Part shown: one piece after another, positions 1-9,044 of the stretch
Layout: every line of letters starts with the position of its first letter
How positions within the stretch are numbered: the stretch's first letter is position 1
Origin: Candidatus Scotarchaeum otlingeri
Lineage (GTDB): Archaea > Thermoproteota > Nitrososphaeria > Geothermarchaeales > JDFR-13
DNA: 64,000 bases
Reading direction: 5' to 3'
Assembly (NCBI GenBank): GCA_002011075.2
Contig: MTMA02000006.1
Span: 737,374 to 801,373 of the forward strand
Position numbers and translations under genes: made by a program
Notes under the pieces: generated by a model
Databases searched by the model: none
What the model saw: the letters and a program-made list of their open reading frames with translations, nothing else
What the model was told of the DNA's origin: nothing

Positions 1-435
1 GAGTCTAGATATCTCCTGTAGTTCTTCTTTCCTATAAAAGGGTCCTATGGGCTTAGTGGGATTATTGAATGCAGGGTCATTTCTGTCAACGATTACTTGG
101 GTAACGACTGTGGCAACACTAATATCTATCTTTCTCTTGATAAATTCATTTACTAATGCTTGTTGGATCATATAGCCTATAAACCCCTGTGTTTCTGCGC
201 CAGCCACGTGTAAAGGGAATGGCGGCACTAACGTTTTAGCAGCGTCATATCTAATCATAGTAGCGCCAACCTGGGGTCCATTTCCATGAGTGATTACTAT
301 TCTATACCCTAGCTCTATAATATCAGCTAGCTTACTCACCGTCTCTGTGATATTGTAATATTGCTCCTCATAACTTCCTCTTTCACCGCGTTTTAGGATG
401 GCGTTGCCTCCTAATGCTATTACCAGTATATTCAA
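1..435 (-). CDS. arcC: Carbamate kinase, N-terminal 145 residues (cut by left window edge)
   Basis: Amino acid kinase fold enzyme that interconverts carbamoyl phosphate + ADP with ATP, carbamate/ammonia. The reverse strand gives an open frame that runs off base 1. It starts at a TTG (433-435) preceded by a strong GGAGGGAGGG site. Diagnostic motifs are ALGGNAIL (residues 7-14), HGNGPQVG near residue 50, and AETQGFIGYMIQQAL near residues 80-94; the last is typical of carbamate kinases and not of glutamate or UMP kinases. The complete family protein is about 310 residues, so roughly half lies outside. It is divergent from malate dehydrogenase with 174 bases between. In archaea the enzyme usually serves arginine/agmatine catabolism or carbamoyl phosphate supply; the partner gene is not visible here. 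Confidence 0.9.
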   Translation of the reverse strand, partial: MNILVIALGGNAILKRGERGSYEEQYYNITETVSKLADIIELGYRIVITHGNGPQVGATMIRYDAAKTLVPPFPLHVAGAETQGFIGYMIQQALVNEFIKRKIDISVATVVTQVIVDRNDPAFNNPTKPIGPFYRKEELQEISRL

Positions 436-609
436 TAACCCTCCCTCCAATCACTATAACCGCATATTACGCCAGATATAAATATTATTATCGATGTACT
501 CATGTATAAACCATATAATCTAAACATATTGAGGAAAATGTTTATGTCTTCAAATATATCAGAATTTATTATTAATATTTACATGTCATGATATATTGGT
601 GTTTAGAGC

Positions 610-1533
610 GTGATTTCGCTAATAGGTGTAGGTAGAGTAGGGATTACAGCTGCTTTTCACCTAATGCTAATGGAGCTTGATGACTTAATGCTGATAGATA
701 TAGTTGAAGGGCTTCCACAAGGTCATGCGCTGGATCTAAAGCATGCCATAGGTACCCTAGGGTTGTCTATCGATGTCAATGGTAGTAATGATTATAGTAG
801 TATCGAAGGTAGCCGTATTATAATTGTAACAGCCGGTCTACCTAGGAAAGCAGGGATGACAAGGGAAGACTTGGCTCTACAAAATGCGAGAATAATGAGT
901 GATATTGCAGAGAATATCAAGAGATATGCCCCTGACTCCATTGTAATCTTAACGACTAACCCCGTCGATGCAATGGCTTATGTCATGTATAAGAAACTCG
1001 GTTTTGAGCGTGAGAGGGTAATCGGCTATGGATGGCTTGATACAGGAAGGTACAGATACTACTTATCCAAAGCCCTAGGTGTTAGTCCATCGGAGATCAG
1101 CGCATTTGTCATCGGTATGCATGGAGAGAAGATGCTTCCACTCGATAGGCTATCCACATTCTCCGGAGTTCCCATAAATGAACTGATCTCCAGAGATTTA
1201 CTAGAGAATATTAAGAATGAGACTGTCAAAGCAGGTGCAAAAATTATTGAACAGAGAGGTTTCAGCAGCAATTATGGTCCTGCCGTGGGATTAGCCCTCA
1301 TGTCCAAATGGATATACAATGATAGTAAGAGCTTGTGTGTAGGAAGTGTATATTTGGATGGAGAATATGGATATAAGGATGTCATGGCCAATGTACCTAT
1401 TATACTGGGTTCTAAGGGGGCAGAGAAAATAATTGAATTACCATTAAATGACGATGAGAAAAAATTATTCGGCGAGAGTGTTAAAGCAGTAAAGGACCTC
1501 ATAGATAGCATACCACGTGACCTATACGGATAA
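610..1533 (+). CDS. mdh: Malate dehydrogenase (LDH/MDH superfamily)
   Basis: Oxidises malate to oxaloacetate with NAD(P) in the cytosol, the last step of the citric acid cycle. The 307-residue protein has the Rossmann loop GVGRVG at residues 6-11, the segment LPQGHALDLKHA near 35-46, the substrate loop PRKAGMTREDL near 78-88 and the catalytic segment IGMHGEKMLPL near 167-177. The arginine in PRKAGMTR at the position that is Gln in lactate dehydrogenases argues for malate over lactate. The GTG at 610 is the only possible upstream start because a TAG lies two codons before it; GGTG at 598-601 can serve as ribosome site. Aconitase follows on the same strand after 130 bases with its own promoter. 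Confidence 0.9.
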   Translation: MISLIGVGRVGITAAFHLMLMELDDLMLIDIVEGLPQGHALDLKHAIGTLGLSIDVNGSNDYSSIEGSRIIIVTAGLPRKAGMTREDLALQNARIMSDIAENIKRYAPDSIVILTTNPVDAMAYVMYKKLGFERERVIGYGWLDTGRYRYYLSKALGVSPSEISAFVIGMHGEKMLPLDRLSTFSGVPINELISRDLLENIKNETVKAGAKIIEQRGFSSNYGPAVGLALMSKWIYNDSKSLCVGSVYLDGEYGYKDVMANVPIILGSKGAEKIIELPLNDDEKKLFGESVKAVKDLIDSIPRDLYG

Positions 1534-1633
1534 AAAGCATCTTATTAATACTATTTCTCTCTCAATATTCATAGTATGAGCTGATTCAAAGTTACTTAGA
1601 GACGGCTATATATTCAATATTTTAATATTTAGA

Positions 1634-1641
1634 TTATAAAG
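1634..1641 (+). promoter_or_regulatory. TATA box for aconitase (leaderless transcript)
   Basis: TTATAAAG is centred about 26 bases before the aconitase ATG at 1664, and there is no ribosome site in between. This is the usual archaeal spacing from TATA box to transcription start, so the mRNA probably begins at or within two bases of the start codon. Confidence 0.55.
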
Positions 1642-1663
1642 ATAATATGTTAATTGATGTATC

Positions 1664-4396
1664 ATGGCTGTAATCGAGTACATAGAATCCCCATTGGGAC
1701 GATTGAAATATTATAATATTCTATCTATTGAGGAATATGGGTTATCTAAATTAGAGAAAATCCCGTATTCTATTAGAATATTACTTGAAAATGTATTGAG
1801 ACAAGCAGATGGAGATTTGGATAATGAATATGTAAAGATAGTTGCAGGTTGGGATGGGAGTCAATCGGATAGAGAGGTGCCATTTACTCCGGCCCGCGTT
1901 CTTCTTCAAGACTTTACGGGTGTTCCAGCGGTTGTCGATCTTGCCGCTATGAGGGATGCCCTATATCGATTGGGAGGAGATCCAGACGTAGTCAATCCTA
2001 TGATACCCACTGACTTGGTAATTGACCATTCTATCCAAGTAGATTATTTTGGAACAAAGCTCTCCATTTATAAGAATATCGAAATAGAGTATGCACGGAA
2101 TAAGGAGAGGTATAGCCTCCTAAAGTGGGCCCAAAATGCCTTCAATAATTTCAGAGTAGTTCCTCCGGGACACGGAATAATTCACCAAGTTAATCTTGAA
2201 TATCTTGCTCGATTAGTATTTTTAGATGAGTCTAAAGATGGGTATCTGGCATACCCAGATTCATTGTTGGGTACCGACTCTCATACTACTATGATTAATG
2301 GACTTGGGGTATTTGGCTGGGGGGTCGGCGGCATAGAGGCCGAGGCGGTTATGTTAGGGCAACCATACTACATATTGGTTCCCGAGGTAATAGGGGTAGA
2401 AATTATAGGTGAGTTGCCGGAGGGGGCAACATCTACAGATCTGGTTCTGACTCTAACGGAGTTATTAAGGAGGAAAGGAGTTGTAGGGAAGTTTATTGAA
2501 TTCTATGGCCCTGGCCTATCTCAACTGGATATTCCGGATAGAGCGACGATAGCAAATATGAGCCCTGAGTATGGAGCAACGATGGGATATTTTCCTGTTG
2601 ATGAGTTAACTATAAACTATTTATATGCCACGGGCAGGGACCCGAAACATATTAAGGCAGCTATGCTCTATCTAAAATCAAATAATTTATTCTATAACCC
2701 CGAAGATATCCCTAAGTATACTGAGACTATCAAATTTGATTTGTCGAATGTCGAGCCTTCTATATCTGGACCTACTCATCCAGAAGACCGTATACCCCTT
2801 AGATATGCTAAAGAGGTCTTCCTTAAAAAACTGAAGCAATATCTCGAGTCTAAAAGTTCTACACATCCAGCCGCTAAGAACGATATATATACTTGGGAAG
2901 GTGAGGGTGGAGCTGTCCATAATGAGGATAAGGATGTATCTATAGATATAGATGGTGAAAAGTATAAACTTAGGGATGGCGCCGTCGTTATCGCTGCCAT
3001 TACGAGCTGTACCAATACATCTAATCCCTCTGTTATGATAGGGGCAGGGTTGCTAGCTAAAAAGGCAGTAGAATATGGATTAAAGATCAAACCATATATT
3101 AAAACTGTATTGGCACCAGGCTCACTAGTTGTAACCGAATATCTGAAGGAGTCTGGTTTGCTTCCATATCTCGAGGCATTAGGCTTCCATATTGTAGGGT
3201 ATGGTTGTACAGTATGTATAGGGAATACGGGGCCTTTATTGCCCCAAGTGGCTAATGCGATCAAGAAACACAGACTATATACAGTTGCTGTTCTTAGTGG
3301 AAATAGAAATTTTGAAGGTAGGATTCATTCATTGGTGAAAGCCAATTATCTAGCCTCCCCCATGTTGGTTATCGCTTATGGATTGGCAGGGCGGATGGAT
3401 ATAGATTTATATAATGAACCATTAAGCTATGATCCGAATAATGAGCCTGTTTACCTAAAAGATATATGGCCTTCTAAAAACGAGATAAATAAATTACTTA
3501 AGAACTCGATCAGCCCAGAATTATTTAAGATGAAATATAAGGATGTATACCTAGGAGATGAGCGGTGGAGATCACTTGAATCGCCCATCGGTAAAAGATA
3601 TGCGTGGGACGATAATTCAACTTATATTAGGGAGCCTCCATTTTTCAAGAATATTTCTTTGGAACCAGCGAAGCCGGGTGACATAGAAAATGCTAGGGTA
3701 CTAATGTTGCTAGGAGATCGTGTGACAACTGATCATATTTCTCCAGCTGGCGCCATACCAATAGATAGCCCCGCGGGACAATACTTAATTAACAGGGGGA
3801 TAAAGCCTTTGGAGTTTAATACTTACGGCTCACGTAGAGGGAACCATGAAGTAATGGTTAGAGGTACATTTTCAAATATTAGGATACGTAATATGATGGT
3901 TCCGGATAAGGAGGGAGGATGGACGATATATATTCCAAGTGGAGAGGTAATGACTGTCTATGATGCAGCCATGAAATACATGGAGGAAAAGACCCCTTTG
4001 ATAGTTCTAGCGGGTCATCAATATGGTGCGGGGAGTTCTAGAGATTGGGCGGCAAAGGGAACATCATTGCTAGGGATTAAGGCTGTAATAGCGAAAAGCT
4101 TCGAACGAATTCATAGGAGTAATCTTGTAGGCATGGGGGTATTGCCCCTCCAGTTCATGGAGGGAGAGGGATGGCGGGAGCTAGGTCTCAATGGAGAGGA
4201 GTCATTTAGGATAAAAGGAATATCGGAAGGTTTGTATCCAAGGAAGATATTGGATGTGACGGCTAGAAAAGACGATGGAGAAGAGATATCATTCAAAGTA
4301 GTTGCCCGTTTAGATACTCCTATGGACGTAGAATATTATATTCACGGCGGTATTTTACAGTACGTATTAAGGAGCTTCTTAAGCAAAAGAAGATAA
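1664..4396 (+). CDS. acn: Aconitate hydratase, AcnA type
   Basis: Isomerises citrate to isocitrate through cis-aconitate using a [4Fe-4S] cluster. The 910-residue length and motif order match the AcnA/IRP family. Cluster cysteines are C449 in TSCTNTSNP and C515/C518 in YGCTVCIGNTG. The substrate loops LLGTDSHTTMINGLGV (near 200-215), the swivelling C-terminal domain with TYGSRRGNHEVM (near 725) and GAGSSRDWAAKG (near 787-798) are intact. It begins at ATG 1664 in a probably leaderless message and converges with the isocitrate dehydrogenase gene, with only 8 bases between stop codons. The neighbouring enzymes before and after it in the pathway are encoded next door. Confidence 0.95.
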   Translation: MAVIEYIESPLGRLKYYNILSIEEYGLSKLEKIPYSIRILLENVLRQADGDLDNEYVKIVAGWDGSQSDREVPFTPARVLLQDFTGVPAVVDLAAMRDALYRLGGDPDVVNPMIPTDLVIDHSIQVDYFGTKLSIYKNIEIEYARNKERYSLLKWAQNAFNNFRVVPPGHGIIHQVNLEYLARLVFLDESKDGYLAYPDSLLGTDSHTTMINGLGVFGWGVGGIEAEAVMLGQPYYILVPEVIGVEIIGELPEGATSTDLVLTLTELLRRKGVVGKFIEFYGPGLSQLDIPDRATIANMSPEYGATMGYFPVDELTINYLYATGRDPKHIKAAMLYLKSNNLFYNPEDIPKYTETIKFDLSNVEPSISGPTHPEDRIPLRYAKEVFLKKLKQYLESKSSTHPAAKNDIYTWEGEGGAVHNEDKDVSIDIDGEKYKLRDGAVVIAAITSCTNTSNPSVMIGAGLLAKKAVEYGLKIKPYIKTVLAPGSLVVTEYLKESGLLPYLEALGFHIVGYGCTVCIGNTGPLLPQVANAIKKHRLYTVAVLSGNRNFEGRIHSLVKANYLASPMLVIAYGLAGRMDIDLYNEPLSYDPNNEPVYLKDIWPSKNEINKLLKNSISPELFKMKYKDVYLGDERWRSLESPIGKRYAWDDNSTYIREPPFFKNISLEPAKPGDIENARVLMLLGDRVTTDHISPAGAIPIDSPAGQYLINRGIKPLEFNTYGSRRGNHEVMVRGTFSNIRIRNMMVPDKEGGWTIYIPSGEVMTVYDAAMKYMEEKTPLIVLAGHQYGAGSSRDWAAKGTSLLGIKAVIAKSFERIHRSNLVGMGVLPLQFMEGEGWRELGLNGEESFRIKGISEGLYPRKILDVTARKDDGEEISFKVVARLDTPMDVEYYIHGGILQYVLRSFLSKRR

Positions 4397-4404
4397 ATAA
4401 GATT

Positions 4405-5481
4405 CTATTTTAATTTATTGATTACTGAGAGTATGGCTTCTCCGAATTCCCTTGTACCTACAGGATGTGTTTTGGGCTTTAGATCATAGGTAAGGTACTT
4501 CCCCTCTTTAATAACTATGGATAAAGCTTCTTCTATAAGGTCTGCAGCATCATCCTCGCCTATATGCCTCAGCATCATAACTGCTGACAATATAATTGCG
4601 CTTGGATTAACCTTATTCATACCTTTATATTTCGGCGCCGAACCATGGGTAGCTTCGAATACGGCATAATTATCACCTATATTTCCTGAAGGAGCTAGTC
4701 CTAACCCTCCAACTAAGCCCGCGCAGAGATCTGAGATGATATCCCCATACAAATTCATAGTTACGATAATATCGAATCTTTCTGGATTCTTCACCAGCTG
4801 CATCGCTGCATTGTCTATCATCATGTCATTAAATTCTATATCTGGATATTGCTCCGCGACTTCCCTAGCGACCCTTAAGAATAGACCGTCGGCATGCTTC
4901 AATATATTTGCTTTATGGACAGCAGTAACTTTTTTCCTATTATATCTCCGTGCATATTCAAAAGCCGCCCGAACTATTCTCCTAGAATTAAATATAGAGA
5001 TTTTCTTTATTGCCAACGCGCTATCCTTTGTAATATTCGCGTTACTTAGTCTATTTATTTCTTCGATTATATATTGCGTGTCATCTTTTCCTACCTCGAA
5101 TTCTATGGCGCTATATAGTCCCTCCAAATTCTCTCGAAAGACTACTATATCTACATCTTCATATCGGGATGGAACGCCGGGATATAATTTACAGGGTCTT
5201 ATACAGGCATATAGGTCAAGTCTTTTTCTAATCTCTACATTTATACTTCGATACCCCATTCCTACAGGCGTAGTTAATGGTCCCTTGATAGCCACCTTAT
5301 TTCTTTTAATCGATTCTATGGCTTCATTGGGAAGAGGAGTTCCATATTTTTCTATGGCTTCTTCGCCACATATTTGGACATCCCATTCTATATCGACCCC
5401 TGTAGCGTCAACGATCTTTCTCATGACTTCCATAATCTCTGGTCCTATACCGTCTCCTGGAATAAATGTTATTCTATGCAT
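4405..5481 (-). CDS. icd: Isocitrate dehydrogenase (isocitrate/isopropylmalate dehydrogenase family)
   Basis: Oxidative decarboxylation of isocitrate to 2-oxoglutarate. About 358 residues, with FIPGDGIGPEIM at the N terminus, the substrate-binding run RSINVEIRKRLDLYACIRPC near 80-99, the metal-binding segment NLYGDIISDLCAGLVGGLG near 238-256 and the cofactor loop EATHGSAPKYKG near 274-285. I chose ATG 5481 over the GTG at 5490 because GAGGTG at 5488-5493 is then a ribosome site with a 6-base spacer; that site overlaps the citrate synthase stop codon, implying coupled translation. Lys and Tyr of HGSAPKY, and a TYDL tyrosine, match NADP-specific determinants of the E. coli enzyme, but the following Arg is replaced by Pro, so cofactor choice is open. 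Homoisocitrate or isopropylmalate specificity is less likely given the citrate synthase partner. Confidence 0.88.
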   Translation of the reverse strand: MHRITFIPGDGIGPEIMEVMRKIVDATGVDIEWDVQICGEEAIEKYGTPLPNEAIESIKRNKVAIKGPLTTPVGMGYRSINVEIRKRLDLYACIRPCKLYPGVPSRYEDVDIVVFRENLEGLYSAIEFEVGKDDTQYIIEEINRLSNANITKDSALAIKKISIFNSRRIVRAAFEYARRYNRKKVTAVHKANILKHADGLFLRVAREVAEQYPDIEFNDMMIDNAAMQLVKNPERFDIIVTMNLYGDIISDLCAGLVGGLGLAPSGNIGDNYAVFEATHGSAPKYKGMNKVNPSAIILSAVMMLRHIGEDDAADLIEEALSIVIKEGKYLTYDLKPKTHPVGTREFGEAILSVINKLK

Positions 5482-5491
5482 ATCTATCACC

Positions 5492-6634
5492 TCATATACT
5501 TTTTTTAACAGCCTCCAAATTTAGCTTTAAATCATGTGGACCAATATATTTAGCTCGAGGTCTTATTAATCTATTACTAGATATTTGCTCAAGATAATGG
5601 GCGACCCAACCGGAAACCCTACCAATAGCAAATATCGCTGTAGCTAGAGCTTTAGGTATACCTAGATATTTATACACAACAGATGGATAAAAGTCAACAT
5701 TAGGATATATAGGCTTATTACGTTTCACCACCAGCTCTTCTAAGACTATCCTCTCTATAGCCTCAGCTATATTATACCATGTTAAATCCCCTTTTTCCTC
5801 CGCCAATAGACGAGTATATTCCTTATATATTCTTGCCCTTGGGTCGATTGTCTTGTAGACTCTATGTCCAAAACCCATTATCCTTTCCTTCTTCTCTAAG
5901 AGATCTAATATATATAGTTCAGCGTTTTCAGGATACCTAATTCTCTCGATCATCTCCATTACTCTTTCTCTAGCACCGCCATGCAACGGTCCAGCTAATG
6001 TCGATATTGCCGCGATAATGGCTGAATATATATCTGAGAGGGTAGAAGCCGCTATTCTCGCTACAAATGTAGATGCATTTAATCCATGTTCCGCTGACAA
6101 TATTAGGTCTATATCCATTACTCTAGCTTCAAGTGTAGTGGGCCTATGGCCTCTGAGCATATACAGAAAATTTTCGGCATGCCCCATCTTTTCATCAGGC
6201 TCTATCGGCTTTAACCCCCTTTTATATCTATAATAGCTTGCCACCATCGTTGGGAGCTTAGCTATTATCTTTATTCCATCCTCTAGACTGGATGCATAAT
6301 CTATAACATCATTTTTATTCCTATGTGCCAAGATAGATATAGATGTACGCAGCACATCTATAGCGTTAGTTACCTTTGCATATCTCTTAATTATATTCAT
6401 TATCTCATTATCTATATCTCTCTCTTCCCTGAGTTTTCGAGAGAAATCAGATATTTTCTCTAAATCCAATAATTCTCCATTCAATAAGAGATATGCAACC
6501 GTCTCGTAATTCGTTTTTGCTAATTCATTGATATTATACCCTCTATACTCGAGTTTTCCATTTAAGCCATCTATGTAAGATAGCCTTGTTTCCAAGGCTA
6601 CGACATTCTCTAATCCTCTTTTAATGTCACCCAT
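5492..6634 (-). CDS. gltA: Citrate synthase
   Basis: Condenses acetyl-CoA and oxaloacetate to citrate. 380 residues, the usual size of archaeal and Gram-positive type I-like citrate synthases. Conserved blocks are SAEHGLNASTFVARI, GPLHGGARERVMEM and GFGHRVYKTIDPRAR, carrying the catalytic and substrate histidines, and NVDFYPSVVYKYLGIP with the catalytic aspartate. It is the first gene of an operon with isocitrate dehydrogenase. The start ATG has only a weak AGGG before it. 2-Methylcitrate synthases share all these motifs, so specificity rests on the neighbours: no methylcitrate dehydratase or methylisocitrate lyase is nearby, while aconitase and isocitrate dehydrogenase are. Confidence 0.9.
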   Translation of the reverse strand: MGDIKRGLENVVALETRLSYIDGLNGKLEYRGYNINELAKTNYETVAYLLLNGELLDLEKISDFSRKLREERDIDNEIMNIIKRYAKVTNAIDVLRTSISILAHRNKNDVIDYASSLEDGIKIIAKLPTMVASYYRYKRGLKPIEPDEKMGHAENFLYMLRGHRPTTLEARVMDIDLILSAEHGLNASTFVARIAASTLSDIYSAIIAAISTLAGPLHGGARERVMEMIERIRYPENAELYILDLLEKKERIMGFGHRVYKTIDPRARIYKEYTRLLAEEKGDLTWYNIAEAIERIVLEELVVKRNKPIYPNVDFYPSVVYKYLGIPKALATAIFAIGRVSGWVAHYLEQISSNRLIRPRAKYIGPHDLKLNLEAVKKSI

Positions 6635-6980
6635 GCCCTATCAACTCGGATATCATATGTTATTTACAAGGCCCCTATTCAACATTATTATAGAAGAATA
6701 GATCGATGGATCCATTGCAAAAACCATGTACTAAATTATAACATTGTCATATAAGAATGAATATTAATACTATGAGGATTTCTATCAACCATATTTACAT
6801 ATTAACACTAAGTATTACTGATAAATAGCTCAGACATCATTGTTTATATAATAATATATAAAAATGATATGAGCCTTTATGGGATAACCATGTCTTAATA
6901 ACTTAATTTCTATGTATGCAATTAATTAATTGATTACTCGAAATGTGGTTTTATAGAGATAATCCATGTGGTGAGATCGT
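6635..6980. other. Intergenic region between divergent citrate synthase and M20 peptidase genes
   Basis: 346 bases, very AT-rich, holding the two divergent promoters. A 10-base perfect palindrome ATGGATCCAT lies at 6706-6715, some 70-80 bases upstream of the citrate synthase start and a little upstream of a TATA-like TATAATAAT read on the minus strand. A ribosome site GGTGAG (6970-6975) precedes the M20 start. No RNA gene or credible small ORF was seen. Confidence 0.5.
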
Positions 6981-8225
6981 ATGGAGATTGATGTATTGAT
7001 GGGAAAATTTAGAGAGATGGAGTCGGAGGTCCCTAAATTGGCAGCAGATCTGATAAAGATACCTAGCGTAAATCCCCCTGGGGATATGACTGAGATAGCT
7101 GGATACATACGAGACTATCTCTCCAAATACGGTATTGAATGTCAATTAAAGGAACCTGAAAAAGGTAAAATCAATATAATCTCGAGATATGGAGAAACTA
7201 ATGATATTGAATTAATGTTAAATGGTCATATGGATGTAGTACCTCCTGGAGACGAGGATAAATGGACGTACCCACCTTTCAGCGGAATAATCAGAGACGG
7301 CTACCTATATGGTAGAGGCGCTAGTGATATGAAGGGCGCTCTTGCCGCATTGATAATATCTTACATTGCTGCAGTAAATTATGTTGAGAATATAGAAAAA
7401 ACTATCTCTTTGGCTCTAGTACCAGATGAAGAAACAGGGAGCAGTAGGGGTACTCAGTATCTCATAAAAGATCTTGGTTTGAGGCCTAAGTATATCTTAA
7501 TTGGCGAGCCATCGACGTTATATGCCTATAATATGGGCGAAAAAGGTATTCTATGGTATAAAATTAGGGTAAGAGGAATACCTGGCCATGCAAGCGCCAG
7601 TCCATATATAGGTGATAACGCCATATTAAAGTCTGCAGATATTATAAAAGATATTTATTCATTAACAAAGATAGATTTTGAACCCCCAACTCAATTAAAG
7701 GAAATAGCTAAGGTGAGTGGAGAATTAGTGTCATCAGTAATCGGTAAACCAGAGTTAAAGAGGATATTTACATCTCTATCTTGCAACATAGGTTTAATAA
7801 AGGGAGGGGTTAAAACCAATGTTATAGCGCCGGACTGCGAATTAGATTTTGATATGAGGATACCCCATGGACTAACCGTCGACGATGTAATTAACCTTGT
7901 CAAAGAAAAACTATCAAGGTATGGGGAAAGTATAGAGATAGAGAAGGTAGCAGGGGAGGATCCCAGCTATACAGATCCGTATAGTAAATTGATATCAGCG
8001 ATAACCTCCTCTGTCAAAGAAGAATTAAATGTTATACCTGTAGCTACACTTATACAAGGTGCAACTGATGCAAGACATTTTAGGATGGAGGGGGGAGAAG
8101 CCGTTATCTATGGCCCGGCTGAGTGGAAGGGTGTACATGGATATAATGAACGTATTAAAGTCGAAGACTTGATCCATGCATCTAGAATTTACCTAAGGAT
8201 AATACATAAAATGATAAGTCAGTAA
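6981..8225 (+). CDS. M20-family metallopeptidase / deacylase (ArgE/DapE-like)
   Basis: Two-zinc amidohydrolase of the ArgE/DapE/CPG2 group, 414 residues. Metal ligands are H83 and D116 (NGHMDVVP and GASDMKG), E151 in PDEETGS with E150 as general base, E176 in IGEPST and a C-terminal His in GVHGYNERI. The lid/dimerisation domain follows IRVRGIPGHASASP. ATG 6981 is supported by GGTGAG five bases upstream. Family members remove N-acyl groups from diaminopimelate, ornithine, lysine or peptides. No arginine or lysine biosynthesis gene is adjacent, so the substrate cannot be fixed; a general peptidase or acetyl-amino acid deacetylase role is possible. Confidence 0.85.
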   Translation: MEIDVLMGKFREMESEVPKLAADLIKIPSVNPPGDMTEIAGYIRDYLSKYGIECQLKEPEKGKINIISRYGETNDIELMLNGHMDVVPPGDEDKWTYPPFSGIIRDGYLYGRGASDMKGALAALIISYIAAVNYVENIEKTISLALVPDEETGSSRGTQYLIKDLGLRPKYILIGEPSTLYAYNMGEKGILWYKIRVRGIPGHASASPYIGDNAILKSADIIKDIYSLTKIDFEPPTQLKEIAKVSGELVSSVIGKPELKRIFTSLSCNIGLIKGGVKTNVIAPDCELDFDMRIPHGLTVDDVINLVKEKLSRYGESIEIEKVAGEDPSYTDPYSKLISAITSSVKEELNVIPVATLIQGATDARHFRMEGGEAVIYGPAEWKGVHGYNERIKVEDLIHASRIYLRIIHKMISQ

Positions 8226-8252
8226 TTGTTGAACCTATAAAAATAGGGAGTA

Positions 8253-8930
8253 TTAGGCCTTTATAATCTCTTTTTCTTCACCGATCTTTAGAACCATAAC
8301 TGTTGTATCCGTTTCCTCCTCGACGATCCGTTTAAATACATAGGGGTCAGTCTCAATGACAGGGAATGTATTATAGTGCATTGGTATCGCTATTCGTGGC
8401 TTAATTAGCTTTACGGCTTCTACAGCCTGGGGGATATCCATTGTATAGAATCCACCGATAGGCAATAGAGCTATGTTGATATTATATAGCTTGCTGAATA
8501 GCGCCATATCACCAAATACCCCTGTATCGCCAGAATGATATAAACTGATATTCTCTCTTTGGATTATATAGCCTGTTGGCGGTCCATAGCTTGATACATG
8601 CATGGCATGAACCTGTGTGATCCTTACATCGTTATGTATATAGGTACCCCCTATATTTAGCCCTATAGTGTTTAATCCCCCTTCCTCCTCGGCTAATTTA
8701 ACTGTTAAATCATATGACGCCACAACGGTTGCTCCTGTTGATAACGCTATTTGTTTGGTATCACCTAGATGATCCCCGTGTTCATGAGTAACAAGAATCA
8801 AATCGATGTCTCTGATATCGCCTGGTTTTAATGGTGCCTTCGGATTCCCAGTGAGAAATGGATCGATCAATATCTTTGTCTCATGTAGTCGGAGATAAAA
8901 ACAACTATGTCCTAGCCACTTGATCTTCAT
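8253..8930 (-). CDS. UPF0173 metallo-beta-lactamase-fold hydrolase
   Basis: 225-residue metal-dependent hydrolase of the UPF0173 family, of unknown substrate. It shows the N-terminal KIKWLGHSCFYL, LIDPFLTGNP, the zinc motif THEHGDHLGD (HxHxDH) near residues 50-60, a further HSGDTGVFGDM and the C-terminal IPMHYNTFP. Start ATG 8930 is preferred to the GTG nine bases earlier because GGTGA at 8937-8941 then sits at normal distance. It is convergent with the M20 peptidase and divergent from the PfkB kinase; no operon partner. Confidence 0.85.
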   Translation of the reverse strand: MKIKWLGHSCFYLRLHETKILIDPFLTGNPKAPLKPGDIRDIDLILVTHEHGDHLGDTKQIALSTGATVVASYDLTVKLAEEEGGLNTIGLNIGGTYIHNDVRITQVHAMHVSSYGPPTGYIIQRENISLYHSGDTGVFGDMALFSKLYNINIALLPIGGFYTMDIPQAVEAVKLIKPRIAIPMHYNTFPVIETDPYVFKRIVEEETDTTVMVLKIGEEKEIIKA

Positions 8931-9011
8931 AAGCGTCACCTAATAATATTATTAGTTTGCTTCCGATTTTAATTAGTTAATCTAGAATGTGGCTAAACTC
9001 TGGAATAAGTG

Positions 9012-9019
9012 TTTAAAGA
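9012..9019 (+). promoter_or_regulatory. Putative TATA box for PfkB kinase
   Basis: TTTAAAGA lies about 29 bases before ATG 9045 with no ribosome site following. If used, the transcript starts close to that ATG, which rules out the longer GTG start at 9009 lying upstream of the box. Confidence 0.35.
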
Positions 9020-9044
9020 TTTATGTGTTAATTATATATTTGTA

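Noticed and set aside
2776-3264. 162-codon open frame on the minus strand
   Set aside because: Antisense to the core of aconitase, including its cluster cysteines; a shadow frame.
4736-5524. 262-codon open frame on the plus strand
   Set aside because: It is antisense to isocitrate dehydrogenase, which has clear family motifs; the frame has no motif of its own.
9009-9044. Longer PfkB kinase start at GTG 9009
   Set aside because: The extra 12 residues have no family similarity and a TATA-like box falls just inside them; ATG 9045 is preferred.
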